Assembly (NCBI GenBank): GCA_015523125.1
Contig: WAKX01000015.1
Coordinates: 1-57,309 of the forward strand
Length of the DNA stretch: 57,309 nt
Direction of reading: 5' to 3'
Source of the DNA: DHVE2 group archaeon
GTDB taxonomy: Archaea > Thermoplasmatota > Thermoplasmata > Thermoplasmatales > Aciduliprofundaceae
This document shows positions 1 to 8,895 of the stretch, in pieces. Below the pieces are notes generated by a model. The model was not told where the DNA came from. It did no database searches and was given only the letters and a program-made list of their open reading frames with translations. Position 1 is the first letter of the stretch. Each line of letters starts with the position of its first letter. The position numbers and the translations under genes are program-made.

Positions 1-1024
1 ATTCTGTGAGAATTCCATCTCTATGGAGGTTTCTCCTTATGCTTTCAATTATCTCGTTCTTCCATGCGGAGCGGTAGGCACCGATTATCAAAATACGGGC
101 ATTTCGAATGCGGGTGCATATGAAATAAAGGAGATTCAGAGATGTGAGATCTATCCATTGCAAATCGTCTAAAAATATGGCAATTGGCTTTTCGCTCGAT
201 ATTTTTTCGAGAGCGTCTAAGAGATCATGCCATATGGCAATTCTCTGATACTCTATGGATTCTCCTCCCTCTTCTGGGAGAGTACCGACTTTCTTTATTA
301 TGCTCAGGATCTTCTTACGGTTTTTGACCTGCACCTCTTTGTCCCTGAGCATCTCCTCTATGGGAAGGTAGGGATAGGATAAATTTGGATAACCACGACC
401 ATGGAGAAAAACAAAGCCCTTTTCTTTTACAATATCTCCGAATTTCATGGCGAGGGTGGTCTTTCCGGCCCCGGGCTCTCCGGAGAGAAACACGCATCTT
501 CCAGACCCCTTCTCCACTTGCTCTACGATTTCCCTGAATTTTTTTATCTCCTTCTCTCTACCTACGAATATGCTCTCCTTCAATTCTTTTTTTATTTTCT
601 GCTCTATTATTCCCTCGTTGTCCATTCTTATTATTCCGAAGTACACGCAGTCTTCGCATTTCACATAATTCCCTATTTCGCTTAGCTTCATTTCCACGAT
701 TTTTTCGTTGACCGCAACTAGAACCTTCCTGTTTTTCCATTTTTCCTCTATTTTCTTAGCTTCTTTCATCCCGGCGGGGGTTAAAAAATAAACCTTTCTC
801 TTCTTTGGAAATCCGCGAATTCTTCGTGTTTCCGAGAATACGTATCCCTTCTGTGCCCTGGCCATGCGTCCAAGCACCACGGCCACGTAGTTTCTGGGCA
901 CTCCTATGACTTCCGAAATGCCCGATTGGGTGATCTCGTAAGGAACTGCACTCCTCTCGTAAGCACCGTGAGGAAACCTGCTCAGGTGCACTAATATCTT
1001 CTCCTCCGTAGTTGGCGTTTTCAA
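1..1024 (-). CDS. AAA+ ATPase with N-terminal winged helix (partial, C-terminus outside window)
   Basis: Only the first 341 residues are visible; the frame runs off the left edge. Residues 1-95 look like a winged-helix DNA-binding domain of the MarR-like type, ending in a typical wing (KKRKVYFLTPAG). A CxxC pair (C123, C126) follows. An ATPase domain starts near residue 150 with FVGREKEI, Walker A GEPGAGKTT at 182-190, Walker B IFLDDLQW at 283-290 and a GAYR sensor at 315. This resembles MalT/STAND-type regulators or orc-like AAA+ regulators. The start is a TTG: no ATG fits, and a TATA box lies about 27 bases upstream, so the message is probably leaderless. The role is likely transcriptional control, but the ligand and targets are unknown. 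Confidence 0.75.
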   Translation of the reverse strand, partial: MKTPTTEEKILVHLSRFPHGAYERSAVPYEITQSGISEVIGVPRNYVAVVLGRMARAQKGYVFSETRRIRGFPKKRKVYFLTPAGMKEAKKIEEKWKNRKVLVAVNEKIVEMKLSEIGNYVKCEDCVYFGIIRMDNEGIIEQKIKKELKESIFVGREKEIKKFREIVEQVEKGSGRCVFLSGEPGAGKTTLAMKFGDIVKEKGFVFLHGRGYPNLSYPYLPIEEMLRDKEVQVKNRKKILSIIKKVGTLPEEGGESIEYQRIAIWHDLLDALEKISSEKPIAIFLDDLQWIDLTSLNLLYFICTRIRNARILIIGAYRSAWKNEIIESIRRNLHRDGILTE

Positions 1025-1044
1025 TGAAATTCCATAGAAAATTT

Positions 1045-1058
1045 AGCTATTTATATTT
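1045..1058 (-). promoter_or_regulatory. TATA box of the winged-helix AAA+ gene
   Basis: The minus strand reads AAAATATAAATAGC, centred about 27 bases before the TTG at 1024, the spacing expected for a leaderless archaeal transcript. It overlaps the stop codon of the upstream hydrolase gene. Confidence 0.55.
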
Positions 1059-1680
1059 TCCGCAAATATTTCATAAGATAGCTTAGCTTAGGTGCAACTC
1101 CGAACCCATGCGAGATTGCTCTCAGGGAACATTCGTGCAGCTCCGCATTCTGAGTCAATGTCCCATTTATTGGGAATACCACGCTGAATCCCCGATTGAA
1201 AGCATCTCGCGCGGTGGTCTCGCAGCACAGATGAGTCATAACGCCGGTGATTATTATCCCCCCGATTCCCTCATCTCTCAGTTTCTCTTCTAAATTAGTT
1301 CCAATGAATGCGCTGTAGGTGTTTTTCTCAATAATCACGTCTCCGAATTTTTTTATCTCGTCCACTATTTCCGTGGATTTATCATCACATCTCATCTCGT
1401 CGCCCCACCACCTCGCAAGATTGTTCCCCGCGTGGCAGTGCCTTGTGAGAATTATTTTTATTCCCGATTCTTTCGCGAATGCGTAAAAACTCATTATCTT
1501 CTCTAAAAATTCCCGCGATGAAGGGAGATACGCAACCCCTTCGGGTTCTAAGAAATGCCGCTGCATGTCCACCCCCAAAATAGCTAATTTTCCCATAATT
1601 TTCTCCATCTTTCTCTCCCTGAAATACTTCCTCTCCATCTCGGCGATGAACTCCTGCGTGAGATATGCTTCCTTGCGCAT
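1051..1680 (-). CDS. Isochorismatase-family cysteine hydrolase
   Basis: A 209-residue protein with the three catalytic residues of the isochorismatase/nicotinamidase superfamily: Asp38 in LGVDMQRHF, Lys119 in IIEKNTYSAF and Cys152 in GVMTHLCCETTARDA. The family hydrolyses amides or vinyl ethers (nicotinamide, isochorismate, N-carbamoyl compounds); the substrate here cannot be read from the sequence. About 30 extra residues precede the usual start (a second Met occurs at residue 29), but an AT-rich TATA-like element about 27 bases upstream of 1680 supports the long form. It sits between a restriction-modification gene and a regulator gene on the same strand, with no obvious pathway partner. 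Confidence 0.85.
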   Translation of the reverse strand: MRKEAYLTQEFIAEMERKYFRERKMEKIMGKLAILGVDMQRHFLEPEGVAYLPSSREFLEKIMSFYAFAKESGIKIILTRHCHAGNNLARWWGDEMRCDDKSTEIVDEIKKFGDVIIEKNTYSAFIGTNLEEKLRDEGIGGIIITGVMTHLCCETTARDAFNRGFSVVFPINGTLTQNAELHECSLRAISHGFGVAPKLSYLMKYLRKI

Positions 1681-1716
1681 GATGGGGAATCGCAGGGAAG
1701 TTAATAATTTATTACC

Positions 1717-4700
1717 CTATGCGAAAATATCAATCTTGTCGATTTCGCCCATTAATCTGATGGTCTCTCTGATAATCTCCACAATTTGAATGAACTGGAG
1801 CACCTCATCGGTGTTCAGCTTTCTCCCCTTCCTGCTCTTGAGCCACTTGTCTAACACCTGATACCCGCCTATGTAAAAATCCCATATCTCTCGCGGCACG
1901 GGTTCGAAGTACTGCTCATTGTTTATCCACACTCTCCCATCTTTGTACTTCACTTTCTCCACAACATTTGAGCCGGGTATATCGAACTTCACCGTGCTGG
2001 GAAGCTCTTTTTTCATCAAATGCAACTCCACCAGCTCTTTTCCAATTTCTGCCAGTTTCTTGAATTTCTCAAAATCATCCACAAAGGGAATGCGCGGAAA
2101 ATCATAACGGAGGAACTCCTCGTATCTCTTGCGGTATGTCGGGGAATAAAGCACTGCATAGATGTAAAAAAGCACATCCTCCGGACTCACGTCTCCGTAT
2201 TTCTCCCGCACAAATTCCAAAAACTCTTTGCTAAAATTCACCCTTTTTCCCGAGTCGGTGTAAAGGTAGAGGGGGAAGATATATCCTATCCCTTTATTAC
2301 TCAAAGTAATACGACTTTCTACAATGGTATCTGCTATGTACGCATGATTAAATATTCCTTCTGCCACCTGTCGCACTGTAATTAGTCCCAAATTCTCTTT
2401 TAACATGTGCTGCATGACTCTTCTTGCAGTTCTCCACACCACCGAGTCGTGGTAAAAAATCCATCTTTTATCAAATGGACGGTAGAGAACGGGTCGGATG
2501 TATTCTACCATGTTGTCATCTGGAATTTGCTGCAACATATTCCAAGCCTTTCTAATGCTCCATCCCTTCTTTTTTCTTATCTTGAAAATGGAATGTAAAT
2601 CTTCGTCTGAATAACCCACACTATCCTTGAATTTTTTAATTCTTTCAAGAAGGATTTCCTTGTCAAAATCAATGACAAAATTATCTCTTGCGGTTGTCAT
2701 TCCAACACCATTTACCGGAAATATCTCCGTTATCTTCCAGAACTTTTCGTAATCTTCCTCTAACTCGGAGTCTTTGGGAACGAAGAAATAAAACGGGGAG
2801 CGCGGCGCGATTTCCTGCCACGGTTCATCCGTCTTATAGATGCTGTGCTTGTCCAGCCACTCGTATTTTTTCTCCCTCGTGCCCCAGAGGTCTTTGTAGT
2901 AAACCTTTCTTCCTTCTAAATTTGGATTCTTTATGAAAATCCCTATGGCAACTCCCTGCTGGATATCGAACACATTCTCATCTTTGCTCCCGTCTGGTGC
3001 CCTTTCTTTCTTTTTCACATTGCCGTGGAGGTTTAGGATGTAAATCCTGTTAAAACTCCGCAATAGCGATTCACGCATTCCGCGAAATGTGGGATTATCT
3101 AAATATCCGTGATTTGTTATGAATCCCACGATCCCCTCTCCGTTCTGGTCTATTTTCCACTGCGCATATCTTATGAACTTCACATAATCATCTTGGAGCC
3201 ATTTTGGATTTTTCTCTCCCAGAGGCTTTCCGTCCACGCGGTAATAGCCGTCATCGGAGATGCCGTTATCAAAGCTGTATCCCTCTTTCAAAAGTTTGTT
3301 TATCCATTCTCCCTTATTTGCGGACATGCCAGCGTACGGGGGATTGCCCATGATAACCAAAATTTTCTTTTTCAATTTTATCTGGTTTGCAATTCTCGTT
3401 TCTTCCGTGAGTTCCTTCAAAAACGGAATCAATCCGTGAACTTCCGAGGGCTCAAGGGTATTGGTTAGATAAACCTGAATTCTATCGTTGTCTTTGAATT
3501 TATATCCCCAGCTGTGCAACACATCTCCTAACTTTAGATGAGAAATAACGTAGGGAGTGATTAAAATTTCAAACCCGTAAAAATGCTTTAGCAGATGATT
3601 CTCGATGGTATCCTGAATCAAAGCGCTTAATCCCCTGTTTTTGAGTTCTCCCAAAACCAAGAGGAACGCAATCCAGAAGAATGTTCCTGTTCCTATTGCT
3701 GGGTCTAAAACGTTCACCCCATTATCGGCCAGTCCCAATTTGCGTTCAAAATTGATTTTTAGCACGGAGTGAATTGATTTGACAATGTAATTCACCACGG
3801 GACGCGGAGTGTAATAAACTCCAAGGTGCTTTTTCTTCTCAGGTTCATAATGATTCAGAAAATCTTCGTAGAAGAATATTATGGGGTCTTTGTCCTTCTT
3901 TCCTCGCTTATCGATTTCGGCAAGAATACTTTCAATCTCGGACGCGTTCAGTATGTCGATTATGTCATCCACTACCCATGCCACATTTGATGGAAATTCC
4001 ACCCCTGAAATGTTTAAAAATATTCTTTTGATGATCCCCACATTTTTTGGGATATATGAAGAGGCGCTTATTCTATCCAGTGCCGTTGGCGAGTTCTTCC
4101 TTGCCAAGAAAAGTCCATATGTTACCGTTTGAGCGTAGGCATCCGCGCCATCTTCTGTGTTTATATCTTTTATCAACTCTCTCAGACTCTGATAAAAATC
4201 GTAAATGGAACTCGTACCTTGCTCATCTCCGTTTTTAACCTTTTTCAAATCTTCTAAAAGTTGCACGAGAGCCAGCTCTTTCAGAAGCTTTGCCTTATTC
4301 GATAATTCCAGAGCTAGTTCCTCCGCGGATTTTATGGTGGGCAGTTTGTATTCAAAAAACTCATTTAAGAGCGAGGTAAAAGAATTGATTTTATCTTCGG
4401 ACAATGTCAGTTTGCCCTTATTTAACTCCGAGAGGGAAAAAAGCGTTAGGTCGTATACTTTTTGTCCCTTCCGAATCAATACAAACCGGAGATAGTTGGT
4501 AAGTATCAAATTGTCTATATTATCGCGATATTTCTTAAGTTGCTCTGAGTTTATAATTTCGTCCAAATCCTTTCCCAAGTCTTTGGTTTCTATGTATCCC
4601 ACTTTTCTCTCTCCCAAAAACGCCTTAAAATCAGGAGCACCTAACCCGGTGACCCTTTTTGGTTCCTGTCGCAGTTTGAAATCTTTATTCAAATCTGTTA

Positions 4701-4818
4701 TGAAATTTTCAAATGCCGTACGATATGTGAACTCCGTATAATCTCCCGTTAAGTAAATTCGCCTAATCTCTTTGAAGTACTTGCGTATTGCTTCTTTCAC
4801 TTTCTGTTCTTCGCTCAT
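1717..4818 (-). CDS. Single-chain restriction-modification enzyme (type IIG-like: nuclease plus N6-adenine methyltransferase)
   Basis: A 1033-residue protein. The N-terminus carries a PD-(D/E)xK nuclease signature: PDF at 62-64 and YIETK ending near 79. The middle holds an N6-adenine methyltransferase: LGVYYTPRPVVNYI, motif I VLDPAIGTGTFFW, motif IV NPPYAG. The long C-terminal part would be the target-recognition region. No helicase motifs lie between nuclease and methylase, so it is closer to type IIG than to the helicase-containing type ISP enzymes. It should cut and methylate DNA at its own recognition site without partner subunits; none is nearby. The start at 4818 follows a GGTG and is preferred over an in-frame start at 4893, which would add 25 residues running into the hutI promoter region. 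Confidence 0.85.
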   Translation of the reverse strand: MSEEQKVKEAIRKYFKEIRRIYLTGDYTEFTYRTAFENFITDLNKDFKLRQEPKRVTGLGAPDFKAFLGERKVGYIETKDLGKDLDEIINSEQLKKYRDNIDNLILTNYLRFVLIRKGQKVYDLTLFSLSELNKGKLTLSEDKINSFTSLLNEFFEYKLPTIKSAEELALELSNKAKLLKELALVQLLEDLKKVKNGDEQGTSSIYDFYQSLRELIKDINTEDGADAYAQTVTYGLFLARKNSPTALDRISASSYIPKNVGIIKRIFLNISGVEFPSNVAWVVDDIIDILNASEIESILAEIDKRGKKDKDPIIFFYEDFLNHYEPEKKKHLGVYYTPRPVVNYIVKSIHSVLKINFERKLGLADNGVNVLDPAIGTGTFFWIAFLLVLGELKNRGLSALIQDTIENHLLKHFYGFEILITPYVISHLKLGDVLHSWGYKFKDNDRIQVYLTNTLEPSEVHGLIPFLKELTEETRIANQIKLKKKILVIMGNPPYAGMSANKGEWINKLLKEGYSFDNGISDDGYYRVDGKPLGEKNPKWLQDDYVKFIRYAQWKIDQNGEGIVGFITNHGYLDNPTFRGMRESLLRSFNRIYILNLHGNVKKKERAPDGSKDENVFDIQQGVAIGIFIKNPNLEGRKVYYKDLWGTREKKYEWLDKHSIYKTDEPWQEIAPRSPFYFFVPKDSELEEDYEKFWKITEIFPVNGVGMTTARDNFVIDFDKEILLERIKKFKDSVGYSDEDLHSIFKIRKKKGWSIRKAWNMLQQIPDDNMVEYIRPVLYRPFDKRWIFYHDSVVWRTARRVMQHMLKENLGLITVRQVAEGIFNHAYIADTIVESRITLSNKGIGYIFPLYLYTDSGKRVNFSKEFLEFVREKYGDVSPEDVLFYIYAVLYSPTYRKRYEEFLRYDFPRIPFVDDFEKFKKLAEIGKELVELHLMKKELPSTVKFDIPGSNVVEKVKYKDGRVWINNEQYFEPVPREIWDFYIGGYQVLDKWLKSRKGRKLNTDEVLQFIQIVEIIRETIRLMGEIDKIDIFA

Positions 4819-4922
4819 TTCATTCACCGCACCATAACCCCCTTGAATCAAGAGGAACGAGAATTGCCACCTGAAACGAGTATAAGTTGCCAAGATAAAA
4901 TTATTGCGCCGGGTGCAATCAC

Positions 4923-4931
4923 ATTTTTATA
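4923..4931 (+). promoter_or_regulatory. TATA box of hutI
   Basis: ATTTTTATA lies about 26 bases before the ATG at 4953. There is no Shine-Dalgarno site before that ATG, so a leaderless transcript is likely. Confidence 0.5.
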
Positions 4932-4952
4932 CCCTCTCTTCATCTCCCAATT

Positions 4953-6155
4953 ATGCTCCTGATAAAGAATGCCTCGCAGCTCATCACCTTGGAAGGAGGA
5001 GTGAGAAGGGAAAATTACGATCTCGGAATCATCGAGAACGGCGCAGTTCTGATCGAAGGGGATAGAATCGTGGAAGTTGGCGAGACGAGAGAATTGAAAG
5101 ATTCGACTGAGCGTGAGATCGACGCTTCTGGCCATGTGGTTATGCCCGGATTTGTGGATCCGCATACCCATCTAATCTTCTCCGGAACCCGCGAGAATGA
5201 GCTTTACATGAAATTGCAGGGCAAAAGCTACTTGGATATTTTGAAGATGGGAGGGGGAATATTGAGAACCGTTCATGCCACGAGGAACGCGAGCAAGGAA
5301 GAATTGATGAGAGAAGCAAGAAAAAGATTGAATTATATGCTCGCAAACGGCACCACGACGGCGGAGGCGAAAAGCGGGTACGGATTGAATTTGGAGACTG
5401 AGAAAAAAATGTTAAATGTGATAAATGAAATTGAGCATCCTGTTGATTTGGTGCCCACGTTCTTGGGAGCGCATGCAGTTCCGCCGGAGTTTAAGAATTC
5501 TGGGGAGTACGTGGAGTATTTAAAGGGAATCATTCCAGAGATAGCGCCTCATGCGAAATTCATCGACATATTCTGCGAGAAGGGAGTTTTTGGTTGTGAG
5601 GAATCTAAAGAGTATTTGGAAACGGGGAAAAAATACGGGATGGTTCCGAAAATTCACGCTGACGAAATTGAAGATATAGGTTGTTCCCGCATCGCCGTGG
5701 AGGTGGGGGCAATAAGCGCTGATCATTTAGTGAAGACGAGCGATGAAAATATAGAAGGGATGGCGAAAAGCGATACGATTGCAGTATTTCTCCCGGCAAC
5801 ACCGTACATGCTTCTCAGCAAAGAGTACGCGAGGGCAAGGAAATTCATCTCGCTTGGAATTCCCGTCGCTCTCGCCACGGACTTGAATCCAAATGCATAT
5901 ACGGAGAGCATGCAGATGGTTATATCCCTTGCGATTACGCAGATGCGTATGCTTCCCGAAGAGGCCATAGCGGCGAGCACCATAAACGCGGCTGCAGCTA
6001 TTGGATTGGAGAGAGAAATTGGATCGATAGAGATTGGAAAGCAGGCGGATATAATCGTGATGGACGCGAAAAATTACCAGCAAATAGGGTACCATTTCGG
6101 CGTGAATCTCGTTGAAAAGGTGGTCAAAAAAGGAAAGCTGGTCTGGCAAAGGTAA
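4953..6155 (+). CDS. hutI: Imidazolonepropionase
   Basis: A 400-residue amidohydrolase-fold enzyme; HutI opens the ring of imidazolone-5-propionate to give N-formimino-glutamate, step three of histidine breakdown. The metal-binding HxH is at 71-73 in GFVDPHTHLIFSG, followed by the HutI signatures YMKLQGKSYLDILKMGGGI, KSGYGL, IHADEIE and ATDLNPNAY. The length equals that of bacterial HutI. No histidase, urocanase or formimino-glutamate hydrolase lies in the window, so if the route exists its other genes are elsewhere, or the enzyme acts on another cyclic amide. A GNAT gene follows 5 bases downstream and is probably cotranscribed. Confidence 0.92.
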   Translation: MLLIKNASQLITLEGGVRRENYDLGIIENGAVLIEGDRIVEVGETRELKDSTEREIDASGHVVMPGFVDPHTHLIFSGTRENELYMKLQGKSYLDILKMGGGILRTVHATRNASKEELMREARKRLNYMLANGTTTAEAKSGYGLNLETEKKMLNVINEIEHPVDLVPTFLGAHAVPPEFKNSGEYVEYLKGIIPEIAPHAKFIDIFCEKGVFGCEESKEYLETGKKYGMVPKIHADEIEDIGCSRIAVEVGAISADHLVKTSDENIEGMAKSDTIAVFLPATPYMLLSKEYARARKFISLGIPVALATDLNPNAYTESMQMVISLAITQMRMLPEEAIAASTINAAAAIGLEREIGSIEIGKQADIIVMDAKNYQQIGYHFGVNLVEKVVKKGKLVWQR

Positions 6156-6160
6156 TTCCC

Positions 6161-6592
6161 ATGTTCATGATTCGAGAGTTCAGAGAGGAAGATGTGTACG
6201 AAGTCTTTAGGATATCCTTTGAAAGTCTCACCGAAAAGTACTCTCTGGAGCTTTTCATGGACATATATCAGGTTTGGCCCTCCGGGTTCTTGGTGGCGGA
6301 GCTGAAAGATATAGTGGGGTTCATAGCCGGGGCAAAGTATGAAAGGGGGGCGAGAATATTGATGTTGGCTGTGGACAAGGCTTACAGGGGAAGGGGAATC
6401 GGCAGCGCTCTTTTAAATCGCTTCATCATGCAGTGCAAAAAAGAAGGCCTTAGTTCCGTGAGCTTGGAGGTGAGAACCAACAACAGAAATGCGATTCAGT
6501 TCTACGCTAACCGCGGATTCCAGATAATTTCCATGTTGGATAACTATTACACCAACGGCGATTCCGCATATGTGATGTGGAAAATAATATAA
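6161..6592 (+). CDS. GNAT-family N-acetyltransferase (RimI-like)
   Basis: A 143-residue single-domain GNAT protein. The acetyl-CoA pyrophosphate loop is YRGRGIG at residues 75-81, preceded by the usual beta-strand (ILMLAVD). The region VSLEVRTNNRNAIQFYANRGF is the RimI/Ard1-type motif B, so N-terminal protein acetylation is the best guess; small-molecule substrates are also possible. An AGGT about seven bases before 6161 supports the start. It follows hutI after 5 bases and is followed tail-to-tail by the SAM synthetase gene after another 5. Confidence 0.85.
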   Translation: MFMIREFREEDVYEVFRISFESLTEKYSLELFMDIYQVWPSGFLVAELKDIVGFIAGAKYERGARILMLAVDKAYRGRGIGSALLNRFIMQCKKEGLSSVSLEVRTNNRNAIQFYANRGFQIISMLDNYYTNGDSAYVMWKII

Positions 6593-6597
6593 AAAAA

Positions 6598-7794
6598 TTA
6601 GAAGACGTTAAGTTCGTCGTTCAGGAGCATCTCCGTAATCTTGCCTATGTTCTCGAGCCAGTGGTCGGCGATGCCCTCAAATTCCTTCTTGTACTTTTCC
6701 ACATTTGCTCCCTTTGCGGGTATGAACTGCACGCTGGCAACCTGCGGCTCGTCTATGGGCTTTCCTATCTGGGAAACTATGCGCACATGCGCTTCCCTGA
6801 TATCCCCGCCAGCTTCTTTCACCACATCGTCTGCGATTTTGAACGCTAACAGGTTGTAGAGCTTTCCAACGTGCGTAACTGGGTTCTTGCCGGCAGAAGC
6901 CTCCATGCTCATGGGTCTGTATGGAGTAATCAATCCATTTACCCTGTTTCCTCTTCCCACGCTCCCGTCGTCACCGTTCTCCATGCTAAGACCGGTGACA
7001 GTGAGGTAATAGATTCCCTCTTCGGGTATATCTCCGGTGTTTATCGCGTAATTAACTTCCCTCTCGGTGAATTTTGAAGCGTAGTCTGTGAGCACATCTT
7101 TGAGCTCTTCCTTAACGCTCATGTAATGATCCGCATCAGGGGTATGCCTTCCCACAAAAGCAGCTGCAACAGTTATGTTTATTTTATTTCCATCTCTGAA
7201 ACCCATTACCTTCACATCTTCTCCCACTTCCGGGAATCTGGATTTCAGATCTCCGTTGATGTATCTCTCCGTGTTGTATACGACCTTTTCCAAATCGCTC
7301 ATAGGCGCGTAGCCCACTCCGAATGATGTGTCGTTCGCCAGATGTTTTTGCGTGTCGTAAAGCCCTTTGAGATCTACGGAGCCCTGGCCGATCATGCAGT
7401 CTATAATCACATCTTCCTCAATATCTAAATTGTGGTAATGCTTTTTGAGGAAATCTGCAGCAGCCCTTTTCGCTATCGTTCTGTAAGGAATCCTTTCTCC
7501 GTCAATTGTTGTTGTTGCCCTTCCTGAGAGTAGTATGTACACAGGCTCTAAAACCTGTCCGCCGCCGAATTGAGGTTTCGCCTGACCGCCCACGATTTCC
7601 GCCTGGTCAGTGTTGTGGTGCATAATTCTATCGTAATTCTTTAGGTAGTACCTCGATAGTTCCCTGCTTATGCTCTCCGCAATTCCGTCGGCAACGCTGT
7701 CAGGATGTCCAATTCCCTTCCTCTCGACAATTTCCACTTCCCTATCTTCAACGGGGGTGAAGTTAATTTCCTCAACAACAATATTTCTTTTCAT
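6598..7794 (-). CDS. mat: S-adenosylmethionine synthetase, archaeal type
   Basis: A 398-residue protein of the archaeal methionine adenosyltransferase family, which is unrelated in overall sequence to bacterial MetK. Recognisable blocks are [17 protein letters not shown] near the N-terminus, [13 protein letters not shown] and the central [12 protein letters not shown]. It makes SAM from methionine and ATP. The frame is open further upstream, but the family N-terminus ([10 protein letters not shown]) begins at 7794, where a TATA box lies about 25 bases ahead. The QueA-like gene upstream on the same strand uses SAM as ribosyl donor, so the pairing may be functional, though MAT has its own promoter. 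Confidence 0.95.
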   Translation of the reverse strand: MKRNIVVEEINFTPVEDREVEIVERKGIGHPDSVADGIAESISRELSRYYLKNYDRIMHHNTDQAEIVGGQAKPQFGGGQVLEPVYILLSGRATTTIDGERIPYRTIAKRAAADFLKKHYHNLDIEEDVIIDCMIGQGSVDLKGLYDTQKHLANDTSFGVGYAPMSDLEKVVYNTERYINGDLKSRFPEVGEDVKVMGFRDGNKINITVAAAFVGRHTPDADHYMSVKEELKDVLTDYASKFTEREVNYAINTGDIPEEGIYYLTVTGLSMENGDDGSVGRGNRVNGLITPYRPMSMEASAGKNPVTHVGKLYNLLAFKIADDVVKEAGGDIREAHVRIVSQIGKPIDEPQVASVQFIPAKGANVEKYKKEFEGIADHWLENIGKITEMLLNDELNVF

Positions 7795-7811
7795 AAAAAT
7801 GTGAATTCGTG

Positions 7812-7824
7812 GATATACTAAAAA
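7812..7824 (-). promoter_or_regulatory. TATA box of the SAM synthetase gene
   Basis: The minus strand reads TTTTTAGTATATC about 25 bases before the ATG at 7794, with no Shine-Dalgarno site, consistent with a leaderless transcript. Confidence 0.5.
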
Positions 7825-7849
7825 TTTTTTGTAGTTGATAAAGCTACAA
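7822..7849 (-). terminator. Possible terminator of the queA-like gene
   Basis: At the end of the queA-like frame the minus strand forms a short hairpin (TTGTAG with CTACAA) followed by a run of A and then six T. It could end the upstream transcript before the MAT promoter. The stem is weak. Confidence 0.35.
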
Positions 7850-8842
7850 TTTGAACAGGAGCATGGCATCTCCGAAGCTGAAGAATCTATATCTTTTTTC
7901 GATTGCAATTCTGTACGCATTCATTACGCGTTCGTAGCCTCCGAAGGCGGTGACTAAAAGAATAAGCGAGGAACGGGGCACGTGGAAGTTGGTAACCATG
8001 GCATCCACTCCTGCTTGAAATTCGTATCCAGGATAGATGAATATGTTGGTGTAGCCCTGCGAAGGATGCACCGCACCATCGTGTGAGGAACTTTCCAAGG
8101 CGCGCATCACAGTTGTGCCGACTGCGAACAAACGACCGGAGCGGTTGTTTATCATCTCCGCGATTTCTTCGCTGACCACGTAGTACTCCTCATCAACCTT
8201 ATGCATCCTCACATCCTCACTCTTCACGGGTTTGAAGGTCCCGTAGCTCACATGCAAGGTGACGTATCCTATTTTCACACCCTTATTTTTTATTCTCTCT
8301 ATTAGTTCCGGGGTGAAGTGGAGGCCCGCGGTGGGCGCCGCTACTGCCCCATCCCTCCTAGCGAACACGGTCTGGTACTTCTCCTCTGCGTTCCTTGGTG
8401 GATTTTTTATGTAGGGTGGTAGGGGTATCTCCCCTTTCTTTCTCGCAAGATCCATTATGTCTCCCGAGAATTCGATATCGCACATTCCCTCATTTTTACT
8501 CAAAACGGTGCCGGTAATCTCATCGAAAATCAGCTTTGTGCCTTCGCGAATCTTCTTGCCCTTCACGAGACAGCGGTAAAAATTCTCACCAAGTTTTTCT
8601 AAAATTAGGATTTCCACCTTTCCACCGGTTTCTTTTCTCCCCTTTACTCTTGCTTTCATCACTCGGGTGTCGTTGAGAATCATAACGTCTCCTCTCTCCA
8701 AATATTCCGGCAAATCATAGAAGTGTCGATGCTCGATTTCATCTCGAAGAACCATTAGTTTGGCGTGGTCTCTGGGCTCCACCGGCTCTTGAGCGATAAG
8801 TTCTTCCGGAAGCTCGAAGTCGTATCTTTTTAGGGAGTACAT
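7844..8842 (-). CDS. queA: S-adenosylmethionine:tRNA ribosyltransferase-isomerase (QueA family)
   Basis: A 332-residue protein matching QueA along its whole length: [17 protein letters not shown] at the N-terminus, [18 protein letters not shown], the signature [28 protein letters not shown], and [27 protein letters not shown] near the end. In bacteria QueA transfers the ribosyl part of SAM to preQ1 in tRNA to make epoxyqueuosine. Archaea normally make archaeosine instead, so a queA gene here is unusual. The start at 8842 (MYSLKRYDF) fits the family N-terminus; an in-frame start six codons upstream is less likely. No other queuosine genes are in the window. Confidence 0.93.
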   Translation of the reverse strand: MYSLKRYDFELPEELIAQEPVEPRDHAKLMVLRDEIEHRHFYDLPEYLERGDVMILNDTRVMKARVKGRKETGGKVEILILEKLGENFYRCLVKGKKIREGTKLIFDEITGTVLSKNEGMCDIEFSGDIMDLARKKGEIPLPPYIKNPPRNAEEKYQTVFARRDGAVAAPTAGLHFTPELIERIKNKGVKIGYVTLHVSYGTFKPVKSEDVRMHKVDEEYYVVSEEIAEMINNRSGRLFAVGTTVMRALESSSHDGAVHPSQGYTNIFIYPGYEFQAGVDAMVTNFHVPRSSLILLVTAFGGYERVMNAYRIAIEKRYRFFSFGDAMLLFKL

Positions 8843-8895
8843 TCTCGCAAGTATCTCCAACGAATAAATTAAGTTTACTCAAAAAAGGGGAAAAA

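Noticed and set aside
7795-7843. SAM-responsive riboswitch before the SAM synthetase gene
   Set aside because: The TATA box lies about 25 bases before the ATG, so there is essentially no leader to hold a riboswitch.
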